Below the pieces are notes generated by a model that saw only the letters and a list, made by a program, of their open reading frames with translations, ran no database searches and was not told the DNA's origin. The translations under genes were made by a program, and so were the position numbers. From the NCBI GenBank assembly GCA_045649025.1, contig JAZRPB010000008.1, positions 1-59,500 on the forward strand: a DNA stretch of 59,500 bases. Reading direction: 5' to 3'. The DNA is from Ornithomonoglobus_A sp045649025. Its GTDB lineage: Bacteria > Bacillota > Clostridia > UBA1381. This document shows, piece after piece, positions 16,224-24,184 of the stretch (positions are counted from its first letter, which is position 1; each line of letters starts with the position of its first letter).

Positions 16224-17090
16224 ATGTTTATAACGGTTTCTGTTATAGGTGGAGATTTACGTCAGCTTACACTTGCAAAGCTTTTAAAGAAGGAAGGATA
16301 CCATATATTCCTGTATGGATTTGATAAAAGCATAGATACGGGCGAACTGGAAAACGAGGATGACGTAGACTACGTTCTTTCATCTGATATTGTAATTTTA
16401 CCTGTGCCTGTAACGTTTGACGGAGAAAACATTAATGCCCCCTATTCAAGAAAAGAACTCTCAATAGATGAGTTTTTAGACGGAATAAGCCCGACTGCTC
16501 TTGTGTTTGGAGGACAAATAAAGCCTAATATTGCAAAAGCACTCGACGATAAAAGCATAAAATATTACGATTATTTAAACCGAGAAGAGCTTGCAATAAG
16601 AAACTCAATCCCCACTGCGGAGGGTGCTATAAAAATTGCAATTGAAGAAACTCCAATAACAATCCACGGAAGTAAATGTCTTATATTGGGTTATGGACGT
16701 ATTGGTAAAATTTTATCAAAAATGCTTGCAGGACTTGGTGCAGACGTAACCGTTGAGGCACGTAAATATGCAGATTTGGCAATGATAGAGGGTCACGGCT
16801 TCGAGCCCCTTGCATTGTGTGAATTAAAAAGCTGTATAAATAAATTTGATATTATTTTTAATACCATACCCACAATGATATTAAATAATGATATACTAAA
16901 ATTTGTAAATAAAGATTGCTTAATAATAGACCTCGCTTCCAAACCCGGTGGAATAGACTTTAAATGTGCAAAGGAATTAGGTATACACGTAATCTGGGCT
17001 CTTGGTTTGCCAGGTAAAATAGCACCTGTTTCATCGGGTGCAATAATTAAGGACACAATAATGAATATTTTAAATGAATTGGAGGTGTAG
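16224..17090 (+). CDS. dpaA: Dipicolinate synthase subunit A (SpoVFA)
   Basis: This 288-aa Rossmann protein, with DpaB, oxidises the dihydrodipicolinate-type intermediate of lysine synthesis to dipicolinic acid, the calcium chelator of the spore core, in the mother cell. The N-terminus VSVIGGDLRQLTLAKLL and the nucleotide loop ILGYGRIGKIL (about residue 155) are family-typical. An upstream in-frame GTG at 16215 is less likely because GAAGGTG sits 6 bases before the ATG. dpaB begins 4 bp after its stop. Confidence 0.95.
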   Translation: MFITVSVIGGDLRQLTLAKLLKKEGYHIFLYGFDKSIDTGELENEDDVDYVLSSDIVILPVPVTFDGENINAPYSRKELSIDEFLDGISPTALVFGGQIKPNIAKALDDKSIKYYDYLNREELAIRNSIPTAEGAIKIAIEETPITIHGSKCLILGYGRIGKILSKMLAGLGADVTVEARKYADLAMIEGHGFEPLALCELKSCINKFDIIFNTIPTMILNNDILKFVNKDCLIIDLASKPGGIDFKCAKELGIHVIWALGLPGKIAPVSSGAIIKDTIMNILNELEV

Positions 17091-17093
17091 AAT

Positions 17094-17672
17094 TTGGATT
17101 TAAAAAACAAAAAAATAGGTTTTGCAATGTGCGGCTCATTTTGTACCTTCAAACGTGCTCTTGAGGCTCTAGGAAGCCTTATAGATGAGGGTGCAGAGGT
17201 GTTCCCTATTATGAGCGAAACATCATATCAGACAGATACACGTTTTGGAAGTGCAAAATTCTTTGTTGACGAAATAGAAAGTATGACGGGCAAAAAAATT
17301 ATAAAATCCGTTAAAGAGGCCGAACCAATTGGTCCTAAAAATCTTTTAGACTTACTTATTGTGCTTCCTTGCACGGGCAATTCACTTGCAAAAATTGCAG
17401 GCGGCATTGCCGACACATCTGTAACTATGGCAATAAAGGCACATCTTCGGAACAGAAAACCCGTATTAATTGCAGTTTCAACAAACGACGGGCTTGGCAC
17501 TGCCGCAAAAAATATTGGTCATCTTTTAAACTGCAAGAATATGTATTTTCTACCGCTTACACAAGATGACTGCATAAAAAAACCTAACTCAATTGTGGCG
17601 GATTTTAATAAAATCATTCCCGCCGCGAAAAATGCCCTTGACGGTAATCAGCTTCAACCGCTGCTACAGTAA
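17094..17672 (+). CDS. dpaB: Dipicolinate synthase subunit B (SpoVFB)
   Basis: This 192-aa flavoprotein-fold subunit of dipicolinate synthase has the opening KIGFAMCGSFCTFKRAL and the motifs PCTGNSLAKIAGGIADT and AVSTNDGLG. Together with DpaA it makes dipicolinic acid for spore heat resistance. It starts with TTG, preceded by GGAGGTG that overlaps the dpaA stop region, so the pair is coupled. Transcription ends at the hairpin at 17684-17728. Confidence 0.95.
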   Translation: MDLKNKKIGFAMCGSFCTFKRALEALGSLIDEGAEVFPIMSETSYQTDTRFGSAKFFVDEIESMTGKKIIKSVKEAEPIGPKNLLDLLIVLPCTGNSLAKIAGGIADTSVTMAIKAHLRNRKPVLIAVSTNDGLGTAAKNIGHLLNCKNMYFLPLTQDDCIKKPNSIVADFNKIIPAAKNALDGNQLQPLLQ

Positions 17673-17683
17673 AATATATTGTT

Positions 17684-17728
17684 ACGAATGTGAGTAATCT
17701 CCCTCCAGAGATTCTTCACATTCGTTTT
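17684..17728 (+). terminator. Terminator of dpaAB
   Basis: ACGAATGTGA pairs with TCACATTCGT, and inner AATCTC with GAGATT; TTTT follows. It converges on the terminator of the opposite-strand regulator. Confidence 0.75.
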
Positions 17729-17730
17729 AC

Positions 17731-17766
17731 ATAAAAAAAGACAGTTAAGTTTTCTCTTAACTGTCT
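17731..17766 (-). terminator. Terminator of the mtnN-luxS-regulator operon
   Basis: On the minus strand an AGACAGTTAAG/CTTAACTGTCT stem is followed by T7. The stem overlaps the last codons of the regulator gene. Confidence 0.85.
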
Positions 17767-18047
17767 GCTACACCCAACACAATAAAATTCAATGTTACTT
17801 CATAGAACATTGCAAGACGCATTATAGTTTCTATTGCCTGATCGTGATTACCTATTTCTATACGCTCAATTGCGGATACAGGCACTTCAATTGCCGCCGC
17901 CACCTCTTCACGACTTAAATTCTTTGATTTTCTTAATTTCTTTAACCGTTCACCCATAATCTTGCTTGGTTTTTGTTGTCTTTCTTCTGTGAGGCTTTTA
18001 TATAACTTCTCTTTTGCACCTTCCACTTCTTCAAACAAAACACACAC
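17757..18047 (-). CDS. XRE-family helix-turn-helix regulator in the luxS operon
   Basis: This protein of 93 to 96 aa is a small DNA-binding regulator. An HTH_3 domain occupies about residues 31-85, with LKKLRKSKNLSREEVAAAIEVPVSAIERIE as the recognition core. A short hydrophobic C-terminus (FYEVTLNFIVLG) could aid dimerisation. The start is uncertain: GTG at 18047 or TTG at 18038. The latter has AGGTG 6 bases upstream. The ribosome binding site overlaps the luxS stop, so the gene is translated with luxS. Target and ligand are unknown; control of the methyl-cycle operon is inference. Confidence 0.8.
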   Translation of the reverse strand: MCVLFEEVEGAKEKLYKSLTEERQQKPSKIMGERLKKLRKSKNLSREEVAAAIEVPVSAIERIEIGNHDQAIETIMRLAMFYEVTLNFIVLGVADS

Positions 18048-18048
18048 C

Positions 18049-18513
18049 TCACTTTACATCCTCATATGTTTTAATTTTATCTGTATTACGTAGATTAGAT
18101 AAATACACACCGCATACCTTTTTTGCTTTTGCAAGGTCAAGATTTATATAGTTTCCACACTCAATTTCACTATTCCCAAAAACCTCGCCCTCATAATTTA
18201 CAGTATCTTCAAGACATTTCTTTAAAACCTCGAGCACCTTATCAGCTGACACGCTGTCACGAACTATAAGATAAAATCCCGTTTGACATCCCATTGGTCC
18301 AAAATACACAACCTCATCCTTAATTTCAGAATTACGTATAAATGTTGCTATCATATGCTCTGTTGTGTGAATTGAGGAATTATCAAGTAAAATTCCTGTG
18401 TTTGGCCTACACATTCTTAAATCGTATGTGACACAGTCGCCATCTATTCTTGATATATATATTCCCTCTTTCAAAATACGATGGTCCACACAAAAGCTCT
18501 TTATTTTTTCCAT
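18049..18513 (-). CDS. luxS: S-ribosylhomocysteine lyase LuxS
   Basis: This 154-aa metalloenzyme cleaves S-ribosylhomocysteine to homocysteine and 4,5-dihydroxy-2,3-pentanedione, the AI-2 precursor. The metal site is complete: H49 and H53 in HTTEH, and C119 in ECGNY. DLRMCRPN and GPMGCQTGFY are conserved. An upstream in-frame extension reaching 18663 is rejected because it runs into the mtnN coding region. The ATG at 18513 has GGAGAAAA upstream and gives the family length. It lies 19 bp after mtnN, which makes its substrate. Confidence 0.96.
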   Translation of the reverse strand: MEKIKSFCVDHRILKEGIYISRIDGDCVTYDLRMCRPNTGILLDNSSIHTTEHMIATFIRNSEIKDEVVYFGPMGCQTGFYLIVRDSVSADKVLEVLKKCLEDTVNYEGEVFGNSEIECGNYINLDLAKAKKVCGVYLSNLRNTDKIKTYEDVK

Positions 18514-18532
18514 ATGTGTTTTTTCTCCTTTT

Positions 18533-19234
18533 TTATCTCGCAAACCTTTCAAACATTTTAAGTATAATTTCAGTTGAGTTTTTAGCCGCAAGCCTTGTAA
18601 ATGTTGGAAAATCAATATTTGAGTTACTGTTTGCACCGTCTGATATTGCACGTAGCACTGCAAAAGGCTTATTTGCCATAGTACACACGTGACCTATACT
18701 TGCACCCTCCATTTCGGTTGCAACTGTGTTTTTGAATGTAGTCATAATTCTGTTTCTTTGCTCATCTGACGCAATAAACTGGTCGCCCGAGGCTATTGTT
18801 CCCACAACAACCTTTACACCATCTATTTGCTGTGCTGCATCATACATAATCTGTGATATTTCTTTATCACAATTCATATATACCTTATCAATTCCCGTTA
18901 TGAAACCGTATTCATCGCCAACAGGTGTTGTGTCCATATCGTGCTCCACCACCATATCGGCAATTGCTATATCGCCTATTCCAAGCTCTTTGGAAAGTCC
19001 GCCTGCAACGCCCACGTTTATAATAATATCGGGATTAAATTCCATAATCATAGCTTGTGTACAAACTGCGGCATTAACCTTCCCCACACCCGCAGTTGCA
19101 ACAACTGCTTTTGTACCCTTTATTTCGCCTGTGTGAAATTCAACAGTGCTTATTGTTTTCGTTTTAACATTATCCATCACGCTTTTTATTGATTCTACCT
19201 CAATATCCATTGCGCCGATTATTCCTATTATCAT
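18533..19234 (-). CDS. mtnN: 5'-methylthioadenosine/S-adenosylhomocysteine nucleosidase
   Basis: This 233-aa enzyme hydrolyses S-adenosylhomocysteine and methylthioadenosine to adenine and the thioribose product, feeding LuxS. The N-terminal GIIGAMDIEVE, the FHTGEIKGTKAVVATAGVGKVNAA stretch, MEGASIGHVC and RAISDGAN are diagnostic. The ATG at 19234 is chosen because AAGGAAAAG lies at suitable spacing and the family normally begins MxIGIIGAM. An in-frame ATG seven codons upstream is possible. It is first in an operon with luxS and an XRE regulator, under the promoter at 19268-19296. Confidence 0.95.
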   Translation of the reverse strand: MIIGIIGAMDIEVESIKSVMDNVKTKTISTVEFHTGEIKGTKAVVATAGVGKVNAAVCTQAMIMEFNPDIIINVGVAGGLSKELGIGDIAIADMVVEHDMDTTPVGDEYGFITGIDKVYMNCDKEISQIMYDAAQQIDGVKVVVGTIASGDQFIASDEQRNRIMTTFKNTVATEMEGASIGHVCTMANKPFAVLRAISDGANSNSNIDFPTFTRLAAKNSTEIILKMFERFAR

Positions 19235-19267
19235 ACTACTCTTTTCCTTTTTCATAAATTCTTCACA

Positions 19268-19296
19268 ATTATATCATTATAATTTTCTTTTGTCAA
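19268..19296 (-). promoter_or_regulatory. Consensus promoter of mtnN-luxS
   Basis: Minus strand TTGACA (19296-19291), 17-bp spacer, TATAAT (19273-19268). Confidence 0.85.
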
Positions 19297-19305
19297 CTTT
19301 ATATA

Positions 19306-20439
19306 CTATATAATAACAGGGCTTTTAACATAGTCCATCCCCGCCGCCTTAAGTGCACACAGTGCAAACAAATCTGTTGCTAAAATATCCTTTTTAAATA
19401 CTTCATCCTCATATTTATAATCGGCTGTCTTTGTTATTATATTAAGTGTTGACCTCTCTTTTATATCCCTTAAAATTTCTTTTCCAACATCATTCATACC
19501 AAGAACACGCAAATAGTTACATTCCTTCTCACAAATTTCCTTTGTAAGTCCTAAAATTGACGAGAAAACTATACGTTGTATTTTACTTTTCGGATATCTT
19601 TTTGTGGTAACCATATCACATAGCTCATCAACACTTGTACACTTCAAAGCTGCGTCCTTTATTCTGTTTTCAAGCCCTTCACCTACATCATTTATGAGTG
19701 CAAGACTTGCCTTATCAACACTTCTTAAATGAGCTATAACTGCACTGTCGAGACCGTTTTTATTATATATTTCAAAATCGTCCAATGTGGTATATTTTCC
19801 AAAATCCGCATTGTTAAATGCCATATTACGAATTGCAGTTGCACTTGCTATATCTCCCGAGGTATGCATATCGTTATAGCCCGTTCCACAGCGTTTGATT
19901 GTAAAGGGTTCAATATTACTTTCTGTTTCTATGAGTGCTTTTATATACTCAACTGCCAATATGTTATTTGGATTTGATAATATATCAGCGTCGATATATC
20001 CCTCATATGCCTTTGTGCGTGCAACGGCATATGACATCCCCTCACCTACATATTTTTTGATTTTTTCCGATACCTCCAATGGCTCATCACATAAAAGCTT
20101 ACCTGCATTTTTAAGCTTATTAATATCTCCATTCTCACTGCCAAAGCACAGCTTATTTACAACACCTGTTCTGTTTAAAATTTCAACTGCACCTTTTGCA
20201 AATTTCTGTGCCGTATTGAGTGAATATATGGTGGGTAGCTCCACAACTAAATCTGCACCGTTTTTTAAAGCTTCCCCTGCCCTTGTCCATTTATCTGTTA
20301 TTGCAATTTCGCCTCTTTGTACAAAGCTTCCGCTCATAATCACAACTATGGCATCGCTCTTTTCCTTTGCTCTCTCTATTTGGTATTTATGACCGTTATG
20401 AAAAGGATTGTATTCAGCTATTATTCCTGTAATTTCCAC
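19306..20439 (-). CDS. tmcAL: tRNA(Met) cytidine acetate ligase TmcAL
   Basis: This 377-aa nucleotidyltransferase-like enzyme (formerly YlbM) uses ATP and acetate to form N4-acetylcytidine at the wobble base of elongator tRNA-Met. The HxGH nucleotide motif is HNGH at residues 14-17 in EYNPFHNGH, followed by MSGSFVQRGEIAI and VELPTIYSLNTAQKFA. Starting at the second GTG (20439) gives the canonical N-terminus MEITGIIAEYNPF with GGGG about 9 bases upstream; a GTG three codons earlier is also possible. Confidence 0.93.
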   Translation of the reverse strand: MEITGIIAEYNPFHNGHKYQIERAKEKSDAIVVIMSGSFVQRGEIAITDKWTRAGEALKNGADLVVELPTIYSLNTAQKFAKGAVEILNRTGVVNKLCFGSENGDINKLKNAGKLLCDEPLEVSEKIKKYVGEGMSYAVARTKAYEGYIDADILSNPNNILAVEYIKALIETESNIEPFTIKRCGTGYNDMHTSGDIASATAIRNMAFNNADFGKYTTLDDFEIYNKNGLDSAVIAHLRSVDKASLALINDVGEGLENRIKDAALKCTSVDELCDMVTTKRYPKSKIQRIVFSSILGLTKEICEKECNYLRVLGMNDVGKEILRDIKERSTLNIITKTADYKYEDEVFKKDILATDLFALCALKAAGMDYVKSPVII

Positions 20440-20519
20440 AAAACTCACCCCTTGTATGCACTATATATGATATTATATAACAAAATTGCGAATATGTACA
20501 GTGCTTTTTGCAAAATATA

Positions 20520-20548
20520 TTGACAAAAGGATAAATTTAGTATAAAAT
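20520..20548 (+). promoter_or_regulatory. Promoter of the nifS-iscU operon
   Basis: TTGACA (20520-20525), 17-bp spacer, TAAAAT (20543-20548). No IscR-like site or T-box is evident between it and the start. Confidence 0.7.
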
Positions 20549-20603
20549 GTATTGGGTACATATGAATAGATATTCATATGTTTGGAAAGGACTGATAATC
20601 ACA

Positions 20604-21788
20604 ATGAATGTTTATATGGATAATAACGCAACTACCTGTATGTCGCAGGAGGCTCTTGATGCTATGATGCCTTATTTTACCGACAACTACGGTAATGCCT
20701 CATCAAAGTTTTATGAGGTTGGTAGAAAAGCAGAGAGTGCACTTGCTTCATTAAGGGAAAGAGCTGCAAAGGCAATAGGTGCATCAAAATCTAATGAAAT
20801 ATATTTTACAGGTTCAGGCTGCGAGGCAGATAACTGGGCAATAAAAGGTATTGCAGCGGCTTACGGAAAAAGCGGCAAGCATATTATTACATCAAAGATT
20901 GAACATCACGCCATATTAAATGCGTGTGAATATCTTGAAAAACACGGCTATGAGGTTACATACCTTGATGTTGATGAATACGGCTTTGTTAATCCCAAGG
21001 CAGTTGAAGGTGCAATACGCGAGGATACTGTTTTAATAAGCATAATGACTGCAAATAACGAAATTGGTGTTATTGAGCCAATAAAGGAAATTGCACAGAT
21101 TGCAAGAAAATACAAGGTATTGTTCCACACCGATGCAGTTCAGGCAATAGGTCATTTAAAGATTGATGTTCAGGAATTGGGTGTTGATTTGTTATCTGTT
21201 TCCGCACACAAGTTCCACGGTCCAAAGGGCGTTGGAATGCTTTATATCAGAAACGGCGTACGTATAGATAATCTAATTCACGGCGGAGGTCAGGAGCGTG
21301 GCAAAAGAGCCGCAACCGAGAACCTTGCAGGTATTGCTGGTATGGTAAAGGCACTTGAGATTGCCTGCGAGAATCTTGAAAATAATATAAAAATTATGAC
21401 TGAAAAAAGGGACAGACTTATTAAGGGTATTCTTGATAATGTACCCTACACCCGACTTAACGGCCCCGAGGGTGACGGCAGATTATGTAACAACGCAAAC
21501 TTCTCGTTTAGATACGTTGAGGGCGAGGCAATACTTATGATGCTTGATATGTATGGCATTGCCGCCTCAAGCGGAAGTGCGTGTGCTTCGGGTGATTTGG
21601 ACCCGTCTCACGTTTTATTGGCAATAGGCTTGCCGCACGAAATTGCACACGGCTCGTTAAGATTAAGTATTGGCGAAGATACCACAGACGAGGAAATTGA
21701 ATACGTAATTAATACTATCCCCCCTGTAATTCAGCGATTAAGGGATATGTCACCATTATACGAGCAAGTTTTAAAAGGAGAAAATTAA
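20604..21788 (+). CDS. nifS: Cysteine desulfurase (NifS/IscS class)
   Basis: This 394-aa pyridoxal-phosphate enzyme takes sulfur from cysteine and hands it as persulfide to the scaffold encoded next. The PLP lysine is K203 in SVSAHKFHGPKG. The catalytic cysteine is C327 in ASSGSACASG, the long flexible-loop arrangement of group I desulfurases. The N-terminus MDNNATTCMSQEAL is typical. The ORF extends 19 codons upstream, but that extension overlaps the promoter. AAAGGA precedes the chosen ATG. iscU begins 2 bp after the stop. Confidence 0.95.
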   Translation: MNVYMDNNATTCMSQEALDAMMPYFTDNYGNASSKFYEVGRKAESALASLRERAAKAIGASKSNEIYFTGSGCEADNWAIKGIAAAYGKSGKHIITSKIEHHAILNACEYLEKHGYEVTYLDVDEYGFVNPKAVEGAIREDTVLISIMTANNEIGVIEPIKEIAQIARKYKVLFHTDAVQAIGHLKIDVQELGVDLLSVSAHKFHGPKGVGMLYIRNGVRIDNLIHGGGQERGKRAATENLAGIAGMVKALEIACENLENNIKIMTEKRDRLIKGILDNVPYTRLNGPEGDGRLCNNANFSFRYVEGEAILMMLDMYGIAASSGSACASGDLDPSHVLLAIGLPHEIAHGSLRLSIGEDTTDEEIEYVINTIPPVIQRLRDMSPLYEQVLKGEN

Positions 21789-21789
21789 T

Positions 21790-22224
21790 ATGGCATACAG
21801 TGAAAAGGTTATGGACCATTTCGCACATCCAAGAAATGTTGGCGAAATAGAAAACGCAAATGCAATCGGCGAGGTCGGTAATGCAAAATGCGGCGATATT
21901 ATGAAAATATATATGGACATTGAGGATAACATCATAAAGGATGTTAAGTTCAAGACTTTTGGTTGCGGGGCTGCTATTGCAACAAGCTCTATGGCAACCG
22001 AAATGGTAAAGGGCAAAACAGTCGACGAGGCACTTACTCTTACAAATAAGGCAGTTATGGAGGCTCTTGGCGGTCTGCCTGCTGAAAAGGTACACTGTTC
22101 TGTTCTTGCAGAAGAGGCAATTGCATCAGCAATAAAGGACTACAAAAAAAGAATGGGACTTGAAGAAGATACCCATGAGTGTGACGGCTGCTGCAAGAGA
22201 TGTAAAAACACAGATAAAGTATGA
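21790..22224 (+). CDS. iscU: Iron-sulfur cluster scaffold IscU/NifU with Cys-rich tail
   Basis: This 144-aa scaffold assembles [2Fe-2S] clusters using sulfur from the adjacent desulfurase. The three ligand cysteines are C34 in AKCGD (with the labilising D36), C59 in FGCGA and C103 in VHCSVLAEEA. Beyond the normal end, the C-terminus carries a second cluster of cysteines, C131, C134, C135 and C138, in ECDGCCKRCK. AAAAGGAG precedes the ATG. The stop codon overlaps the start of the flippase gene in ATGA. Confidence 0.94.
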   Translation: MAYSEKVMDHFAHPRNVGEIENANAIGEVGNAKCGDIMKIYMDIEDNIIKDVKFKTFGCGAAIATSSMATEMVKGKTVDEALTLTNKAVMEALGGLPAEKVHCSVLAEEAIASAIKDYKKRMGLEEDTHECDGCCKRCKNTDKV

Positions 22225-23924
22225 AGAAAATAACTAAAGAAAAACAACAATCTTTTATGGGAAATGTTTTGATTGTTCTTATAGCCCAATTTGCCGTTAA
22301 GGTGTTGGGTATGGTTTACAGAATGGTCATAACAAACATTGAGGGCTTTGGTGATACGGGCAACGGATTTTATACCGCAGGCTTTAACGTATACACCGTT
22401 CTGCTTGCCATATCGGCAGTTGGTATACCAAATGCAATAGCCAAAATGGTTGCCGAACGTACCGCACTTGAAGATTACAGGGGTGCACACAGAATTTTTA
22501 CAACAGCTATGAAGCTGTTTGCAATAATAGGCTTATGTGCCTCGGCTCTGCTTTTCTTTGGTGCTAACTTTTACGCAAATGTGATAATAGAGATGCCAGG
22601 TGCACAATATGTTATACGTGCACTTGCACCGTCTATATTCTTTGTGTGTGTTTCATCGGTTGTGCGTGGATATTTCCAGGGGCTTAACAATATGAACGCA
22701 ACAAGCCGCTCGCAAATGCTTGAACAGGTGTTTAAATGCACACTCACAATTTTGCTTGTTGTGCTTGCAATTGGTCAACCTCCCGAAATTATGGCAGCCT
22801 GGGCAAACGGTGCTTCATCAATAGCTTGTCTGCTTTCGTTTGGATATTTGCTATTTTTCTATATGCGTCGTCAGAAGGGCATAATGGAAAAGGTACGTCA
22901 AAGTGCAATTTCTTCCACAAAGGAAGGTACATCAAGGCTTGTGAAATCTATATTGATGTTATCAATTCCCATTTCACTTGCTTCAATTATAACATCAATA
23001 AACAGAGTTATTGATACTGCAACGATTTCACGTGGTATTGAAGCGGCTTTCCAAAACGGTATACCCGCTTATGAAAGTGTAAACGGAATTGTATCAGCAA
23101 TACAAAATCCCACCTTTGAGCAGTTAAAACAAGAAGCAATACGTCTTTCGGGAATGTTATCGAAAAGTGATACATTAATTAATATGCCGCTTGCAGTAAA
23201 CTTTGCTTTTGCAACAGTGCTTGTGCCTGCAATTGCATCTGCACTCGCAGTCGGCGACAAGAAAGAGGCTTCACAAAAAACATCATATTCGTTTTTAATA
23301 TCGCTGCTTTTGATACTCCCCTGTGCAATAGGCTACATAGCATTGGCAGAGCCAATATATAAAATTATATATCCTGCAGCACCATTTGGATATGAGCTGT
23401 TGGCAATGACTGCCGTTTCTATGATTTTCAGTGCACTGAATCAGACTATGTCGGGTGCACTTCAGGGAATTGGCAAGGTATATGTGCCTGCAATAGGGCT
23501 TATTGTGGGATGTGTTATAAAGGTTATATTAAATGTGCTTTTAATACGTATTCCTTCAATAAATATAACGGGTGCGGTAATAAGTACAATTGCCTGTCAG
23601 TTTGCGGCATTTTTAGTCAGCTTTATGGTAATGTCAAAATACATTTCAATAAGGATTACAGTAAATAAATTTATTGTAAAGCCTCTTATTGCAGGCGGAA
23701 TAATGTGTGTGTTTGCGGTGCTTGTGTATAAGCTTGTGATGTTTATATTCGGTGCATATTCATTTATTGCAAATCTTACTGCTGCTCTACTTGCAATTGC
23801 TGCGGCAGCAATTGTGTATGCGGTATTGATATTTGTATTAAAGATACTAACCAAAGAGGAAATAGAGCTTTTGCCTATGGGAGCAAGGATCTATAGCTTA
23901 CTAAAAAAAATGCATATATATTAA
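22221..23924 (+). CDS. SpoVB-like polysaccharide/lipid flippase (MOP superfamily)
   Basis: This 567-aa polytopic membrane protein has about 14 hydrophobic segments. It belongs to the stage V sporulation protein B / PST branch that exports lipid-linked wall or polysaccharide precursors. Motifs typical of the branch are NAIAKMVAE and RGYFQGLNNMNATSRSQMLEQ. The start overlaps the iscU stop by 4 bp, so translation is coupled. A metabolic link to Fe-S assembly is not obvious. A second, shorter paralogue lies at 49448-50974. Which one acts in spore cortex synthesis cannot be decided from sequence. Confidence 0.85.
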   Translation: MKKITKEKQQSFMGNVLIVLIAQFAVKVLGMVYRMVITNIEGFGDTGNGFYTAGFNVYTVLLAISAVGIPNAIAKMVAERTALEDYRGAHRIFTTAMKLFAIIGLCASALLFFGANFYANVIIEMPGAQYVIRALAPSIFFVCVSSVVRGYFQGLNNMNATSRSQMLEQVFKCTLTILLVVLAIGQPPEIMAAWANGASSIACLLSFGYLLFFYMRRQKGIMEKVRQSAISSTKEGTSRLVKSILMLSIPISLASIITSINRVIDTATISRGIEAAFQNGIPAYESVNGIVSAIQNPTFEQLKQEAIRLSGMLSKSDTLINMPLAVNFAFATVLVPAIASALAVGDKKEASQKTSYSFLISLLLILPCAIGYIALAEPIYKIIYPAAPFGYELLAMTAVSMIFSALNQTMSGALQGIGKVYVPAIGLIVGCVIKVILNVLLIRIPSINITGAVISTIACQFAAFLVSFMVMSKYISIRITVNKFIVKPLIAGGIMCVFAVLVYKLVMFIFGAYSFIANLTAALLAIAAAAIVYAVLIFVLKILTKEEIELLPMGARIYSLLKKMHIY

Positions 23925-23933
23925 TTTTTTGCA

Positions 23934-23970
23934 GAATGTTTAAAACAAAGGTTTTAAACATTCTCTTTTT
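23934..23970 (+). terminator. Terminator of nifS-iscU-flippase
   Basis: GAATGTTTAAAAC and GTTTTAAACATTC form a 13-bp perfect stem with an AAAG loop, followed by a T-rich run. Confidence 0.9.
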
Positions 23971-24013
23971 TAGCAAAAAAATACTCCATGCTTTCTAATT
24001 CCCACATATAATC

Positions 24014-24030
24014 TTAACGGAATTTTAACC
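24014..24030 (+). promoter_or_regulatory. PhoP-box-like tandem repeat upstream of the Na/Pi symporter
   Basis: TTAACG (24014-24019) and TTAACC (24025-24030) are spaced with the 11-bp period of Gram-positive PhoP boxes. They end 10 bp upstream of the -35 box. The site fits phosphate control, but two half-sites are weak evidence in AT-rich DNA. Confidence 0.45.
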
Positions 24031-24040
24031 ATCGATTTTA

Positions 24041-24069
24041 TTGCATTTGCAAAAAAAGTAATGTATAAT
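24041..24069 (+). promoter_or_regulatory. Promoter of the Na/Pi symporter operon
   Basis: TTGCAT (24041-24046), 17-bp spacer ending AATG, TATAAT (24064-24069). The leader to the ATG is about 110 nt. Confidence 0.75.
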
Positions 24070-24184
24070 AAAATCAGCGAAATTTGAAATTTTACAAACT
24101 CATTTGCTTTGAGGTACATAAATAACGCCATCAAAACAAAAAAAACAAAATTCAAAAATCACACTATAAAAAAGGAGAAAATCT

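Noticed and set aside
18514..18663. N-terminal extension of luxS
   Set aside because: It lies within the end of mtnN in another frame; the ATG at 18513 gives the family length and has a ribosome binding site.
19895..20392. 165-codon open frame on + across tmcAL
   Set aside because: It is the mirror of conserved TmcAL coding sequence, with no ribosome binding site or recognisable domain.
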